The notes: generated from the letters alone by a model not told the origin. A stretch of DNA of 64,000 bases from Conus ventricosus (GCA_018398815.1 CM031602.1:102420683-102484682); one strand, 5' to 3'; counted from the first letter of the stretch, positions 20,049 through 30,382 are shown. Program-made: numbers and translations.

Positions 20049-21083
20049 ATTACACATTTCACAGCAGATAATCACTATAAGAGACAACCGATTACACATT
20101 TCACAGCAGATAATCACTATAAGAGACAACATGATTACACATTCACAGCAGATAATCACTGTAAGAGACAACTGATTACACATTTCACAGCAGATAATCA
20201 CTGTTTAGAGACAACTGATTACACATTTCAAAGCAGTAATCACTGTTAGAGACAACTGATTACACATTTCACAGCAGATAATCACTGTTAGAGACAACTG
20301 ATTACACAGTTCACAGCAGATAATCACTGTCAAGACAACTGATTACACAGTTCACAGCAGATAATCACTGTCAGAGACAACGGATTACACAGTTCACAGC
20401 AATAATCACTGTCAGAGACAACGGATTACACAGTTCACAGCAGATAATCACTGTCAGAGACAACTGATTACACATTTCACAGCAGATAATCACTGTTAGA
20501 GACAACTGATTTACACAGTTCACAGCAGATAATCACTGTCAGAGACAACTGATTACACAGTTCACAGCAGATAATCACTGTCAGAGACAACGGATTACAC
20601 AGTTCACAGCAGATAATCACTGTCAGAGACAACGGATTACACAGTTCACAGCAGATAATCACTGTCAGAGACAACTGATTACACATTTCACAGCAGATAA
20701 TCACTGTCAGAGACAACTGATTACACATTCCACAGCAGATAATCATGTCATAGACAACTGATTGCACATTTCACATCAGATAATCACTGTCAAGACAACT
20801 GATTACACATTTCACAGCAGATAATCACTGTCAGAGACAACTGATTACACATTTCACAGCAATAATCACTATAAGAGACAACTGTTACACATTTCACAGC
20901 AATAATCACTATAAGATACAACTGATACACATTTCACAGCGATAATCACTATAAGAGACAACTGTTACACATTCACAGCAGATAATCACGTTAGAGACAA
21001 CTGATTACACATTTCACAGCAGATAATCACGTTAGAGACACTGATTACACCACAGCATATATCACGCTAAGACAATGCTTTTG
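20049..21083 (+). repeat. 42-bp minisatellite at the LINE-1 3' end
   Basis: About 24 units, each with TTACACATTTCACAGCAGAT and then AATCACTGTCAGAGACAACTGA. The unit is in frame with the LINE coding sequence and reads ITHFTADNHYKRQ plus one residue, so it looks like amplification of the last codons of the ORF. Units vary between CACTATAAG, CACTGTTAG and CACTGTCAG. It runs into the gap. The second LINE-1 copy ends in the same array (46500-47115), so the repeat belongs to the family. Confidence 0.9.
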
Positions 21084-21183
21084 NNNNNNNNNNNNNNNNN
21101 NNNNNNNNNNNNNNNNNNNNNNNNNNNNNNNNNNNNNNNNNNNNNNNNNNNNNNNNNNNNNNNNNNNNNNNNNNNNNNNNNNN
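21084..21183. other. Assembly gap, 100 N
   Basis: Exactly 100 N, placeholder length. On its left is the LINE-1 minisatellite; on its right is the middle of an element B integrase. The 5' half of the first element B copy is lost here. Confidence 0.99.
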
Positions 21184-21702
21184 TGTTGTTCGCGTACGAG
21201 GTCCGCAGGAGAACACCGATTTCACCCTTTGAGTGCTGTATGAAGAACCGTCAGAGGCCCATGGCATTCTTCGCGACCTGTGGACGAAGGAACAGCAGCA
21301 AGGGGACCATCAACTGCCGCAGCTTATGTTCTTGAGTTGCGGAATCGCATTGCAGAGACTTGTGAGATGGCCAAGAAGAATCTTGAGAGAGAAGGTGAGC
21401 GGCAGAAGCGACACTTCGACAAGAAGGCTAAACACCGAACTTTTAAGGCTGGAGACCAGGTGTTGTTACTTCTTCCGGAGAAGAAGAACAAACTGCAGAT
21501 GGCATGGCAGGGTCCGTATCCAGTGGAAGCTCGGATGGGAGTGTGCGACTACCAAATCCGCATCAGAGGGAAACCGAAACTCTTCCATGCTAACATGCTG
21601 AAGGAATACCATCAGCGTGCGCCGGAGGTCAACACCATTGGAGTGGTTGCTGAGGCTGAGGAATGGGAAGAGGTGTCATCTACAAAGGAGAATATCCCGT
21701 GA
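21184..21702 (+). pseudogene. Element B copy 1: integrase C-terminal part (truncated by gap)
   Basis: Begins in the integrase core at LFAY, corresponding to 28576 in copy 2. Frame 21280-21702 holds LELRNRIAETCEMAKKNLE, the KAGDQVLLLLPEKK beta strands and RIRGKPKLFHANMLKEYH, the C-terminal domain that binds DNA. A one-base loss at about 21701 (CCCGTG where copy 2 has CCCGGTG) separates it from the RT frame. Confidence 0.85.
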
Positions 21703-23180
21703 TTCCACTCCAGGCTGAGGAAACGGTGGATGACGTCGTTTTAGACCCGACATCTCCAGAGATTTGTTCCGACATCCGGGAGTTGATTCGAGAGTTTTCT
21801 GATGTCATCACCGATCTTCCACTTCAGACTACTCTGGTTCAGTGTGAGATTCGGTTACTGCATGACCAACCTGTGAATACTCGCCAGTACCCATTACCTT
21901 TTTCCCAGCGTGATGTAGTGGGAAAAGAAGTAGAGGCAATGTTGAAGATGGGAGTGATTGAGACTTCTGTTTCCCCGTACAACTCGCCAATCGTGCTTGT
22001 GGAGAAGAAAGACGGCAAAATCAGGTTTTGCACCGATTTTCGCAAGCTCAACCAAATTGTTGTTTTTGATACAGAACCGATGCCCGACATGGAATACCTG
22101 TTTTCCAAGCTAGCGTCTGCCAAGTTTTTGTCAAAGATTGACTTATCCAAGGGATATTGGCAGGTACCAATGGCATTGGAGGACAAACCGAAGACTGCAT
22201 TCTCTACACCACAGGGGAGTTTTCAGTGGACGGTGATGCCATTTGGCTTGAAGACAGCTGGCGCAGTTTTTTCACGCATGATGAGGAAGTTACTGTTACC
22301 TCTTAAGATGCCAGAGATCGACAACTTCATGGACGACATTCTGGTGGCCACAGACTCCAAGGAGAAGCAACTGGAGTGTTTGAGGAGATTGTTTACCAGA
22401 CTTCGTGAGGTGTCTTTGTCAGCGCGACCTTCAAAGTGCATGCTTGGTTTCAAGCGTCTAGAATACTTAGACAATGTCGTGGGCAACGGGACTATTGAGC
22501 CTACTGAGGACAAGCTCAGTAAGATCCGGGATGCACCACAACCAACGACGAAGAGGCAAATCCGCGCGTTCCTGGGATTGGCGGGTTTCTACCGCAGGTT
22601 CATCCAGAATTTCGCCGAACTTGCTGTGCCACTCACGGAAGCGACTAGGGAGAAGATGCCGAACAAGGTTCAGTGGACACCAGAACTGAACAAGTCGTTC
22701 AACTCTCTCAAAGAGTCGTTGTCGTCGCAACCCGTATGTGTTCTACCTCACTTCAACAAACCATTTGTGCTTCGCACGGATGCGTCAGACTCAGGGCTAG
22801 GGGCAGTCCTGCTCCAGGATCAAGGTCAAGGACTTCAAATCGTGGCTTGCGCAAGCAAGAAGCTTTTGCCAGCAGAGCAAAACTATTCAACCGTGGAGAA
22901 GGAGTGTCTCGCTATGGTTTGGGGAATAGGCAAGTTCAGTCCCTATCTGTATGGCCGACAGTTTACGGTTCAGAGTGACCATCAGCCACTACAGTATCTG
23001 CAAACCATGAAAGCGACCAACAAGCGTGTCATGAGATGGTCCCTCCAGATGCAGCCGTATTCTTTTGTTGTGGAGGCCATCCCAGGCAAGGAGAATGTTG
23101 GAGCTGACTATCTGAGTCGCATCGAAGTCGGTGAGATGTTCTACAAATCTATACCTGTACGTTCCTGGTTGTTAATGTAA
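21663..23180 (+). CDS. Element B copy 1: reverse transcriptase-RNase H, longest intact frame (505 codons)
   Basis: One frame spans linker, RT and RNase H, the only B copy where this is so. RT: QYPLPFSQRDVVGKEVEAML, the RFCTDFRKLNQ motif (22023-22055), LSKGYWQVPM, MPFGLKTAGAVFSRMMR, and catalytic NFMDDIL with Met-Asp-Asp at 22329-22337. RNase H: FVLRTDASDSGLGAVLLQDQ (22764-22823), YSTVEKECLAMVWGIGKF and ADYLSRIE near the end. No ATG of its own is expected because pol is made as part of a polyprotein. At 22470-22478 this copy reads LDNVV where copy 2 has LGHVV. The stop at 23178 lies 30 bases before the LTR. Confidence 0.9.
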   Translation: MGRGVIYKGEYPVIPLQAEETVDDVVLDPTSPEICSDIRELIREFSDVITDLPLQTTLVQCEIRLLHDQPVNTRQYPLPFSQRDVVGKEVEAMLKMGVIETSVSPYNSPIVLVEKKDGKIRFCTDFRKLNQIVVFDTEPMPDMEYLFSKLASAKFLSKIDLSKGYWQVPMALEDKPKTAFSTPQGSFQWTVMPFGLKTAGAVFSRMMRKLLLPLKMPEIDNFMDDILVATDSKEKQLECLRRLFTRLREVSLSARPSKCMLGFKRLEYLDNVVGNGTIEPTEDKLSKIRDAPQPTTKRQIRAFLGLAGFYRRFIQNFAELAVPLTEATREKMPNKVQWTPELNKSFNSLKESLSSQPVCVLPHFNKPFVLRTDASDSGLGAVLLQDQGQGLQIVACASKKLLPAEQNYSTVEKECLAMVWGIGKFSPYLYGRQFTVQSDHQPLQYLQTMKATNKRVMRWSLQMQPYSFVVEAIPGKENVGADYLSRIEVGEMFYKSIPVRSWLLM

Positions 23181-23199
23181 CCCTCCAGGTTTCATCTGG

Positions 23200-23209
23200 A
23201 AGGGGGGTT
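23200..23209 (+). other. Element B polypurine tract (copy 1)
   Basis: AAGGGGGGTT precedes the LTR start TGTCACGATAC. The same tract is at 30605-30614 and, with one G fewer, at 37981-37989. Confidence 0.75.
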
Positions 23210-24085
23210 TGTCACGATACAGGGTTAGATTTGTTCTTCCAACTGTTTATTTTAGGAACGTGTGTGATAGCTAGGCTTAAAAGAAAACATTGTGTTTGGA
23301 AGTTGTGTGCCTGTGCATGTTATTTTTAGTTGCATGCAAGCGTGCGTGTGTCTTCCTTAGATACTTCGTTCCCAGAGTCCAACAAACCGGTTTGAATTTT
23401 GACGTGGCCTGAACTGAGTTCAGGTAGACAGGGGAGGTCACTTGTGTGTGACGAGTCAGCGGAGTGACTAGAAGTTTCCCTCACACGACGAAGCTGTGTT
23501 CGGCTTGGAGCTCCTGTTCCCCCACAGTGGTGGAGTTGTGGCGTGGACATTATTGTCCCCCAATTTCGTGGGCGTTTCAACAGTTTTTCTGTGCGCCTGG
23601 TCGTGGGTCCGTCTCGGGTTTCAGGTTTGGAACTTTTGCCGTTGTTCGTCTCTGGATTCGGAAGTCTTGTTTGTGCGTTTGTCTCTGTGTGCGCATGGTT
23701 CAATGTATTCAGTTACAATTTTCCTCTTTTGTTTCATGCTTTCTGGCATTTATGGTTTTATGCATGTGTATTTTAACGTGACTGCGAGAAAAGGTGTGGG
23801 TAGAAAGCGTGTGTATTTGTGAACGTGTGAGATTTGGGAGAGTTTTACTTTGCGGTGATGAGACGGAGTAACTTCCCTTCGCCCGATTTTAATTTTGTTA
23901 TGTATTTTAGTAGAAATAAAGAAGGGAACAGTGCTCTTTTCCGTGAAGCTGGGAAAAGCAAGTGGATAGTTATATTGAACTAGTCTGTATGTTTTGCATT
24001 GAGGGTTGTTTGTTTTTGAGAAAAAAAACACATTTAATTTGTAGTTAAGTGTTGGAAGTCAGTAGTATTGTATAATTTTTTGCTT

Positions 24086-24093
24086 TATATAAA
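24086..24093 (+). promoter_or_regulatory. Possible TATA box in LTR 1
   Basis: TATATAAA in the middle of the LTR, conserved in LTR 2 (31492-31499). Position relative to a transcription start is unknown. Confidence 0.4.
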
Positions 24094-24174
24094 TTTCGGT
24101 TGTTATTTAAAAGGCGCGTGCCGACATTTTGACAGTTAGTTCTCTTTGCTGTTGGCAACTTGTTATAATTGGCC

Positions 24175-24214
24175 AAGGTCATGATGACCGGCGGAGGTTG
24201 ACCTTCAAGGTCAA
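24175..24214 (+). promoter_or_regulatory. Palindromic nuclear-receptor half-sites, LTR 1
   Basis: AAGGTCATGATGACC (24175-24189) is followed by the perfect 17-bp palindrome TTGACCTTCAAGGTCAA (24198-24214). Together they hold four AGGTCA-type half-sites, and the palindrome contains TCAAGGTCA on both strands, the extended half-site used by ERR and SF-1/FTZ-F1-type receptors. The element is about 90-120 bases after the TATA-like box. Binding is an inference. Confidence 0.5.
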
Positions 24215-25473
24215 TGTCATACATATAAACACTTGTTGAATTATTTCCCTTTGAATAACATTGTCAAAATTTGTTTAAGTTAATTCTATATTAATGTTAT
24301 TGTCTTCTTTCTTGAGGAATTAAAAGGGTGTTTTGCATTTTTCTTGTTTGGGAAAGAAAGATAGTGTTTTAATTAACTTTTACCTATGTGTTTTCAAGTA
24401 GTTGGGACTTAGGTTTTCCTTGGAGACTTGGGTTAGTATTACCTGTTAGTTTAATGTCATCCCCAGAACCTGATTAGTTGCTGTGCCGTGGTCCCCTTCC
24501 GCACCTGAGCTGGTGAGAGTGGCCGTTGTCAAGCTGGTGGCCGACTGACGGTTGGGTGACGTCTGTTGTCTGAAGGACAGGAGCGGCGTGGAAGGAGTGA
24601 CTCCATTGACTCCTCGTTTTAGCAACGGACTTCTGGTCTTGGGCTTCCTGACTAGGGAGCGGGTGAATGGACCGATGTAAGTAGTGGAGAGTGGATGAAT
24701 GCGGAGAATAGAATGTGTCATCGAATGGAAAGCGAGAGACTGTAGAGAACGAGGAATCAACGCTGACAAGAATGTGAATGAACTTCTTTGTTGAAGGCTC
24801 GACTCATATTCGTCTCCGCCAACATACCTGTGGACACTCATGTTAGTTTTTTTTGTTCATCTGCTTAGTTTTGATTGTGCTCCATCGTCTTGGCGTTGTG
24901 AGCTCCATGAACTTTTGAACAGAACACGTCGGAAAGCTTTCATCGCTTTGGACTTTTGGTTTCACCTTCGTTGAAGGAACTGCATTAGTAATGAACCATA
25001 GTTAGTGATGATTTTGCTTGTCTGAAATTCTGAGTTATTGTGATTCGTGCTTTGCTGCATGTTGGAATGATTTGAATACCTGTTGTTGTGGTGTGCATAC
25101 ATTTTTGAAATCATTTGGCTGATATTGATTGTTGTGTGCATTCACAGGTTTTTGTACACAGAGAAGGAAGCAGAGCGGTCGGCAGTGTGTGTGTGTGTCT
25201 AAGCTACGCGTGGCCTTGTTAATGTAATTTTGTGCGCTGTTTGTTTTAGCAAATTATTGGTTGTTGTTTTTCTTGTGGAGCGCATGTTGTTGATGTGATT
25301 AATAAATTTAGTTAGTTTATGTTACATTTGGTGTGAGTGTGGTTAGGGATGAATCATAGTTGAGTGTTTGGGCTTGTGGATGAAGGTTGGAATGCGGGAC
25401 TGGTCGTTGTGTGTGAACGCGGAGTGAAGCCCCTGACTTGGTGTTTGCCATCTCCCTCGGCGACGTGACAATT

Positions 25474-25491
25474 TGGTGGCAGCGGTGGGAT
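25474..25491 (+). other. Element B primer-binding site, tRNA-Leu (copy 2)
   Basis: TGGTGGCAGCGGTGGGAT begins three bases after the LTR. It is the complement of the 3' end of animal tRNA-Leu isoacceptors ending ATCCCACCGCTGCCACCA. It fixes the boundary between LTR and internal region. Confidence 0.85.
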
Positions 25492-25895
25492 GATGGCTGA
25501 ACAGTAGTTCGGGAGTTTCATTTCGTGTGTATGACTGGTGTGTGATAGGGTTAGGACATCCTTGTTTTGGTTTGCATCTTTGTGTCCTGTTGTGTGTTTG
25601 TTTGAACGTGGGAGGTTGGAGGGGCCTGGGCTCTGAGCCGCGGGAGTCCGGATCCAGAGCTCGACTGAGTTCAGGCCGAGTCCAGACCTGATAGCTTGAG
25701 GGAGGATCCACCTCAGGCGCTCAGTTAGGTCCCGATTCATCTTAGCGTTCAGAGTTTTATTTAGTTCAAAAATTTGTAGGTTAGTAGTTAGGGTTTTGTA
25801 TGAGTGTGTGTGTGAAAGGTGTTAGGTAGAGTAAAAAAAAAAATTTTTGACGCTGTTCGTGAACTGAGTTTTCGCGATAATCGACTGTGAGCGGT
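25492..25895 (+). other. Element B leader (copy 2)
   Basis: Untranslated 400-base leader between the primer-binding site and gag. It is repeated at 32894-33296 with few differences. No conserved motif beyond an A-run and T-run near 25833-25850 was seen. Confidence 0.6.
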
Positions 25896-27310
25896 ATGTC
25901 CATCGAGGACAAGAAACGTCTACGTTCAGGCCGTTTGGTTCCAGACTCAGAGGCTTCAGAGGAAGAAGAGATGGATGCTGGCAAGTTAACTGTCGAGGAG
26001 AAACCTCTGCTTGTTGAGCAAGAGCGTTCTCCGATGGGTACCAACACCGAGGTTAAGGTGGACCCAGAGGTGTTACGGTTGCGCAAGAACGGGATAGCTC
26101 TTGGACTGACAGGCACCGAGTTAGTGGCTTTTGTTCAGGCGGAGCTGAAGGAAATCAGGAAGATGCGCTTGCGACAAGAGGAACTGGAGTTTAGGAAGGA
26201 AGAGTTGGATCGCCAGGAGAAATTAAGGAAGGAAGAGTTGGATCGCCAGGAGAAAGTAAGGAAGGAAGAGTCGGATCGCCAGGAAGGAAAGTTATCCCAG
26301 GAAGGAAGGGAAGATCGGATCGCCAGGGAAGGAGCGACAAGAGGAACTGAAATTAAGGAAGGAAGAAATGGAGCTTCAGGAGCAGATTAGAAGGGAGGAC
26401 CTGAAGTTGAGACAAGATGAGATCCAGTTGCGCCAAGCGGAGTTGGAGAGCTCGGAAAGGAAAAGGGCTGAAGACGCTGAGATCTTTCAAAGGGAGTTAG
26501 CGAAGTTGACCAAACCAAAGACGCCTGATTCGTACCGTGTGCGGTTGCCGAATTCAACGATGGAGACGATATTGAGGCATTTTTGCGTCATTTCGAAAGT
26601 ATAGCCGTTGCGCATGAGTGGCCAGAGGGCGTTTGGGCTGCGAGATTGTCTCCGTTGTTGCATGGAAAAGCGAGGAAAGCGTTTCTGCTTATTGATCACG
26701 GCGAAACACCACTCAGCTATCACGACATCAAGACCGCTCTTCTAAGAGAATTTCGTAGGACTCCAGAGTTTTACCGGAGGAAGTTTAGGGAAATGCGGAA
26801 AGAAGTTGACGAGGATTTCACCCAGTTTTTGAAGCGACTGAAAGAGAACTTCAATCTGTGGTTGAAGCTGGCAGAGGTGGACTCAGAAGATCCAAAAGCG
26901 TTGTGTGATTTGTTCTTGAGAGAACAGTTTTTGTCAACTCTCAGTGCCGACCTAGCTTACTACGTCCGCGAGAAGAAACCGCGAAATGTGGAGGAAGCCG
27001 CACAGCTTGCTTTTGACTATGTCGAAGTTAGGCGAGAGGCAAGAGTGCACAATCCTACCATTGGCGCGCCGAGTCAGTTTAGGAAAAACCGACCAGAGGG
27101 TCAGTCAGCAAATAGAGGAAGGGCATTGGAAACTGGGTTAACAAAGCCAACTGCTGCAACTGCAGGGAACTCGGTCAAACCAGGAGACAACCGTGTGACT
27201 CCCAAGGTTCCCTCGTCGTCCTCGTCTAACACTCCGGGAAGTTTGCGGATTTTCGGTGCTACAGGTGTGGGAAACCAGGTCATACTGCCAGGCAGTGCCG
27301 ATCTTCTGTG
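25896..27310 (+). pseudogene. gag: Element B copy 2: gag
   Basis: The start chosen is ATG 25896 (MSIEDKKRLRSGRLVPDSE); the frame is open three codons earlier only through GTG. Order: acidic head, hendecad repeats RKEELDRQEKL (26193-26330), charged helix, capsid core from YRVRLP (26534) through EAFLRHFES, EFRRTPEFYRRKFREMRKE and FLREQFLSTLSADLAYYVREK, a basic linker, and zinc knuckle CYRCGKPGHTARQC (27257-27298). Single-base breaks relative to copy 3 occur near 26290-26340, 26553, 26708 and 27240. Gag forms the particle and packages RNA. The 242-codon frame 26583-27311 keeps the capsid core. Confidence 0.85.
26193..26330 (+). repeat. 33-bp repeat in gag B coding hendecads (copy 2)
   Basis: Tandem 33-base units give the 11-residue repeat RKEELDRQEKL, about three full and further broken units. 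Eleven-residue spacing of hydrophobic positions fits a hendecad coiled coil. Copy 3 has a different number and phase of units (33593-33725), so the repeat varies between copies. Confidence 0.8.
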
Positions 27311-27840
27311 AGATTTATACGCTCGCCAGAGAAGGAGGCTTGGACAGAGAAACCTGTGGCTGCTTATTCACCATACTTTCCGCGACTGTGAACGGCAAGG
27401 AGGTGACAGCTCTTAGAGACACAGGAGCGGAAGTTTGTTGCGTTAGAGAAGACCTTGTGGCTGCGGACCAGTACCTTCCGGGAAATATTCAACTGGAAAT
27501 GGCTGATCGTTCATGTGTGGGAACCTACCCCTTAGCATTAATCTGTGTGGACACCCCGCTTGTGCAAGGAAAGTTTGTTGTGGCCGTACTGCGCCATTTG
27601 CGTTGTGAAGTGATCCTTGGGAACCAGGTGACAGGGATGAACGGAGAACTCTTAGCGGTACCTTTGTTTCCGTCGTCAAAACCGTTGGGAGTAGTTCAGA
27701 CCCGAGCGCAAAAGCGGCTGAGGAATCCTACACTGTTCTCGACATCGAAAGTGTTGAAGGTCTCAATGTTAGTCCGCAACAGCTGCGAGAACTACAAGAG
27801 AAGGATGCCACGTTGCAGCGCGCTAGAGACGCTGTTGCGA
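27311..27840 (+). CDS. Element B copy 2: aspartic protease region
   Basis: The frame 27256-27852 carries NGKEVTALRDTGAEVCCVRE with the catalytic Asp-Thr-Gly at 27418-27426, followed by a flap-like EMADRSCVGTYPLALICVDT and the ILGNQVTGMNGE strand (about 27613-27650) that closes the fold. The enzyme acts as a dimer to cut the gag-pol polyprotein. The motif is intact here. Downstream a linker with a VQTRAQK segment leads into the integrase; the frame shifts near 27715. Confidence 0.8.
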
Positions 27841-29030
27841 AGAGAGTTGTAGTTCACGTTGGCAAGAAGCGGAACCAGGTCACTTTCCGATTTAAGAAGG
27901 GGATTCTACAGAGAGTATATTGTGAGGGTGATCAACAGTATACACAGGTGTGTGTGCCGAAGCCGTTACGTCAGCGGGTCATTCAACTCGCTCACGACCC
28001 ACCAATGAGCGGACATTTGGGGACCAAGAAAACCCGACTCAGAGTGGGACGAGATTTCTATTGGCCGGGAATGTGCGGAGACATTCATCGATATTTTGTC
28101 TTGCGAACGCTGCCAGAGAGTGACTCCTCGCGGAAGAGTGGGCAAGGTTCCATTAGCTAGGATGCCACTACCCAGCGTCCCATTTGAGCGAGTGGGGGTT
28201 GATATCGTGGGGCCAATCAAGCCAGCGTCAGATGCGAAGCACCGATATATTCTTGTTATGGTGGACTTTGCTACACGGTATCCAGAGGCAGAGGCACTTC
28301 GAGATATTGAAACAGAGACAGTTGCCGAGTCGTTGTGGAACATGTGGTCCAGGCTAGGAGTGCCGAGTGAAGTCTTGACGGACCGGGGAAGCCAATTCAC
28401 CAGCAGGACCATGCAAGAGGTGTACAAGCTTCTGGCTATCAAAGGACTCACTACCACACCATACCATGCTCAATGCAACGGCTTGGTTGAACGTTTTAAC
28501 GGTACTTTGAAGAGCATGCTGAAGAAGTTATGCATGGAACAGCCAACAGCATGGCATAGGTATCTTCCGGCAGTGTTGTTCGCGTACCGGGAGGTCCCGC
28601 AGGAGAACACCGGATTTTCACCCTTTGAGTTGCTGTATGGAAGAACCGTCAGAGGCCCCATGCTATTCTTCGCGACCTGTGGACGAAGGAACAGCAGCAA
28701 GGGGGACCATCAACTGCCGCAGCTTATGTTCTTGAGTTGCGGAATCGCATTGCAGAGACTTGTGAGATGGCCAAGAAGAATCTTGAGAGAGAAGGTGAGC
28801 GGCAGAAGCGACACTTCGACAAGAAGGCTAAACACACCGAACTTTTAAGGCTGGAGACCAGGTGTTGTTACTTCTTCCGGAGAAGAAGAACAAACTGCAG
28901 ATGGCATGGCAGGGTCCGTATCCAGTGGAAGCTCGGATGGGAGTGTGCGACTACCAAATCCGCATCAGAGGGAAACCGAAACTCTTCCATGCTAACATGC
29001 TGAAGGAATACCATCAGCGTGCGCCGGAGG
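27841..29030 (+). CDS. Element B copy 2: integrase, upstream of RT, D-D-35-E intact
   Basis: The zinc domain has HDPPMSGHLGTKKTRLRVGR with its two His (about 27994-28035) and CERCQRVTPRGRVG with its two Cys (28100-28140); one base is lost between them. The core (frame 28096-28848) has catalytic acids Asp 28201-28203 (VDIVGP), Asp 28381-28383 (LTDRGSQF) and Glu 28489-28491 (LVERFNG): 60 residues between the Asp codons and exactly 35 residues between the second Asp and Glu. FSPFELLYGRTVRGP follows, then a frameshift near 28660, the helix LRNRIAETCEMAKKNLE and the FHANMLKEYH terminal segment. It inserts element DNA into the genome in the nucleus. The gene order is the notable feature. Confidence 0.9.
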
Positions 29031-30382
29031 TCAACACCATTGGAGTGGTTGCTGAGGCTGAGGAATGGGAAGAGGTGTCATCTACAAAGGAGAATATCCC
29101 GGTGATTCCACTCCAGGCTGAGGAAACGGTGGATGACGTCGTTTTAGACCCGACATCTCCAGAGATTTGTTCCGACATCCGGGAGTTGATTCGAGAGTTT
29201 TCTGATGTCATCACCGATCTTCCACTTCAGACTACTCTGGTTCAGTGTGAGATTCGGTTACTGCATGACCAACCTGTGAATACTCGCCAGTACCCATTAC
29301 CTTTTTCCCAGCGTGATGTAGTGGGAAAAGAAGTAGAGGCAATGTTGAAGATGGGAGTGATTGAGACTTCTGTTTCCCCGTACAACTCGCCAATCGTGCT
29401 TGTGGAGAAGAAAGACGGCAAAATCAGGTTTTGCACCGATTTTCGCAAGCTCAACCAAATTGTTGTTTTTGATACAGAACCGATGCCCGACATGGAATAC
29501 CTGTTTTCCAAGCTAGCGTCTGCCAAGTTTTTGTCAAAGATTGACTTATCCAAGGGATATTGGCAGGTACCAATGGCATTGGAGGACAAACCGAAGACTG
29601 CATTCTCTACACCACAGGGGAGTTTTCAGTGGACGGTGATGCCATTTGGCTTGAAGACAGCTGGCGCAGTTTTTTCACGCATGATGAGGAAGTTACTGTT
29701 ACCTCTTAAGATGCCAGAGATCGACAACTTCATGGACGACATTCTGGTGGCCACAGACTCCAAGGAGAAGCAACTGGAGTGTTTGAGGAGATTGTTTACC
29801 AGACTTCGTGAGGTGTCTTTGTCAGCGCGACCTTCAAAGTGCATGCTTGGTTTCAAGCGTCTAGAATACTTAGGACATGTCGTGGGCAACGGGACTATTG
29901 AGCCTACTGAGGACAAGCTCAGTAAGATCCGGGATGCACCACAACCAACGACGAAGAGGCAAATCCGCGCGTTCCTGGGATTGGCGGGTTTCTACCGCAG
30001 GTTCATCCAGAATTTCGCCGAACTTGCTGTGCCACTCACGGAAGCGACTAGGGAAGAAGATGCCGAACAAGGTTCAGTGGACACCAGAACTGAACAAGTC
30101 GTTCAACTCTCTCAAAGAGTCGTTGTCGTCGCAACCCGTATGTGTTCTACCTCACTTCAACAAACCATTTGTGCTTCGCACGGATGCGTCAGACTCAGGG
30201 CTAGGGGCAGTCCTGCTCCAGGATCAAGGTCAAGGACTTCAAATCGTGGCTTGCGCAAGCAAGAAGCTTTTGCCAGCAGAGCAAAACTATTCAACCGTGG
30301 AGAAGGAGTGTCTCGCTATGGTTTGGGGAATAGGCAAGTTCAGTCCCTATCTGTATGGCCGACAGTTTACGGTTCAGAGTGA
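28862..30382 (+). CDS. Element B copy 2: integrase end and reverse transcriptase (506-codon frame)
   Basis: A single frame runs from LLLLPEKKNKLQMAWQGP of the integrase C-terminus through the linker into RT, which shows that INT and RT are translationally continuous in this order. RT motifs: RFCTDFRKLNQ (29426-29458), LSKGYWQVPM, FGLKTAGAVFSRMMR, NFMDDIL with Met-Asp-Asp at 29732-29740, LEYLGHVVGNGTI and FLGLAGFYRRFIQNF. An extra A near 30055 compared with copy 1 shifts the frame before the RNase H, so residues after about 30055 in this frame are not native. Confidence 0.9.
   Translation: MLLLLPEKKNKLQMAWQGPYPVEARMGVCDYQIRIRGKPKLFHANMLKEYHQRAPEVNTIGVVAEAEEWEEVSSTKENIPVIPLQAEETVDDVVLDPTSPEICSDIRELIREFSDVITDLPLQTTLVQCEIRLLHDQPVNTRQYPLPFSQRDVVGKEVEAMLKMGVIETSVSPYNSPIVLVEKKDGKIRFCTDFRKLNQIVVFDTEPMPDMEYLFSKLASAKFLSKIDLSKGYWQVPMALEDKPKTAFSTPQGSFQWTVMPFGLKTAGAVFSRMMRKLLLPLKMPEIDNFMDDILVATDSKEKQLECLRRLFTRLREVSLSARPSKCMLGFKRLEYLGHVVGNGTIEPTEDKLSKIRDAPQPTTKRQIRAFLGLAGFYRRFIQNFAELAVPLTEATREEDAEQGSVDTRTEQVVQLSQRVVVVATRMCSTSLQQTICASHGCVRLRARGSPAPGSRSRTSNRGLRKQEAFASRAKLFNRGEGVSRYGLGNRQVQSLSVWPTVYGSE

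Larger units (their letters stand above)
23210..25470 (+). repeat. Element B LTR 1 (2261 bp)
   Basis: Starts TGTCACGATACAGGG and ends CTCGGCGACGTGACA, giving the usual TG...CA ends. It contains a TATATAAA box (24086-24093), a pair of nuclear-receptor-like palindromes (24175-24214), an AATAAA signal (25301-25306) and a short GT run near 25184-25197. Open frames on the minus strand (for example 24446-24841) are seen in each LTR copy but differ at every indel and show no known domain, so they are not annotated as genes. Confidence 0.9.

Noticed and set aside
20477..20767. 96-codon minus-strand frame in the 42-bp repeat
   Set aside because: A product of a repeat whose length is a multiple of three; the plus-strand frame continues the LINE protein.
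20049..21083. CRISPR-like array
   Set aside because: Units are directly adjacent with no unique spacers, and the host is eukaryotic.
22467..22730. Minus-strand frames over the element B RT
   Set aside because: Shadows of a strongly supported plus-strand coding region.
24446..24841. 131-codon minus-strand frame in LTR 1 repeated in LTR 2
   Set aside because: Frame and sequence change with each indel between LTRs, and there is no start context or domain; treated as chance openness, though antisense LTR genes do exist.
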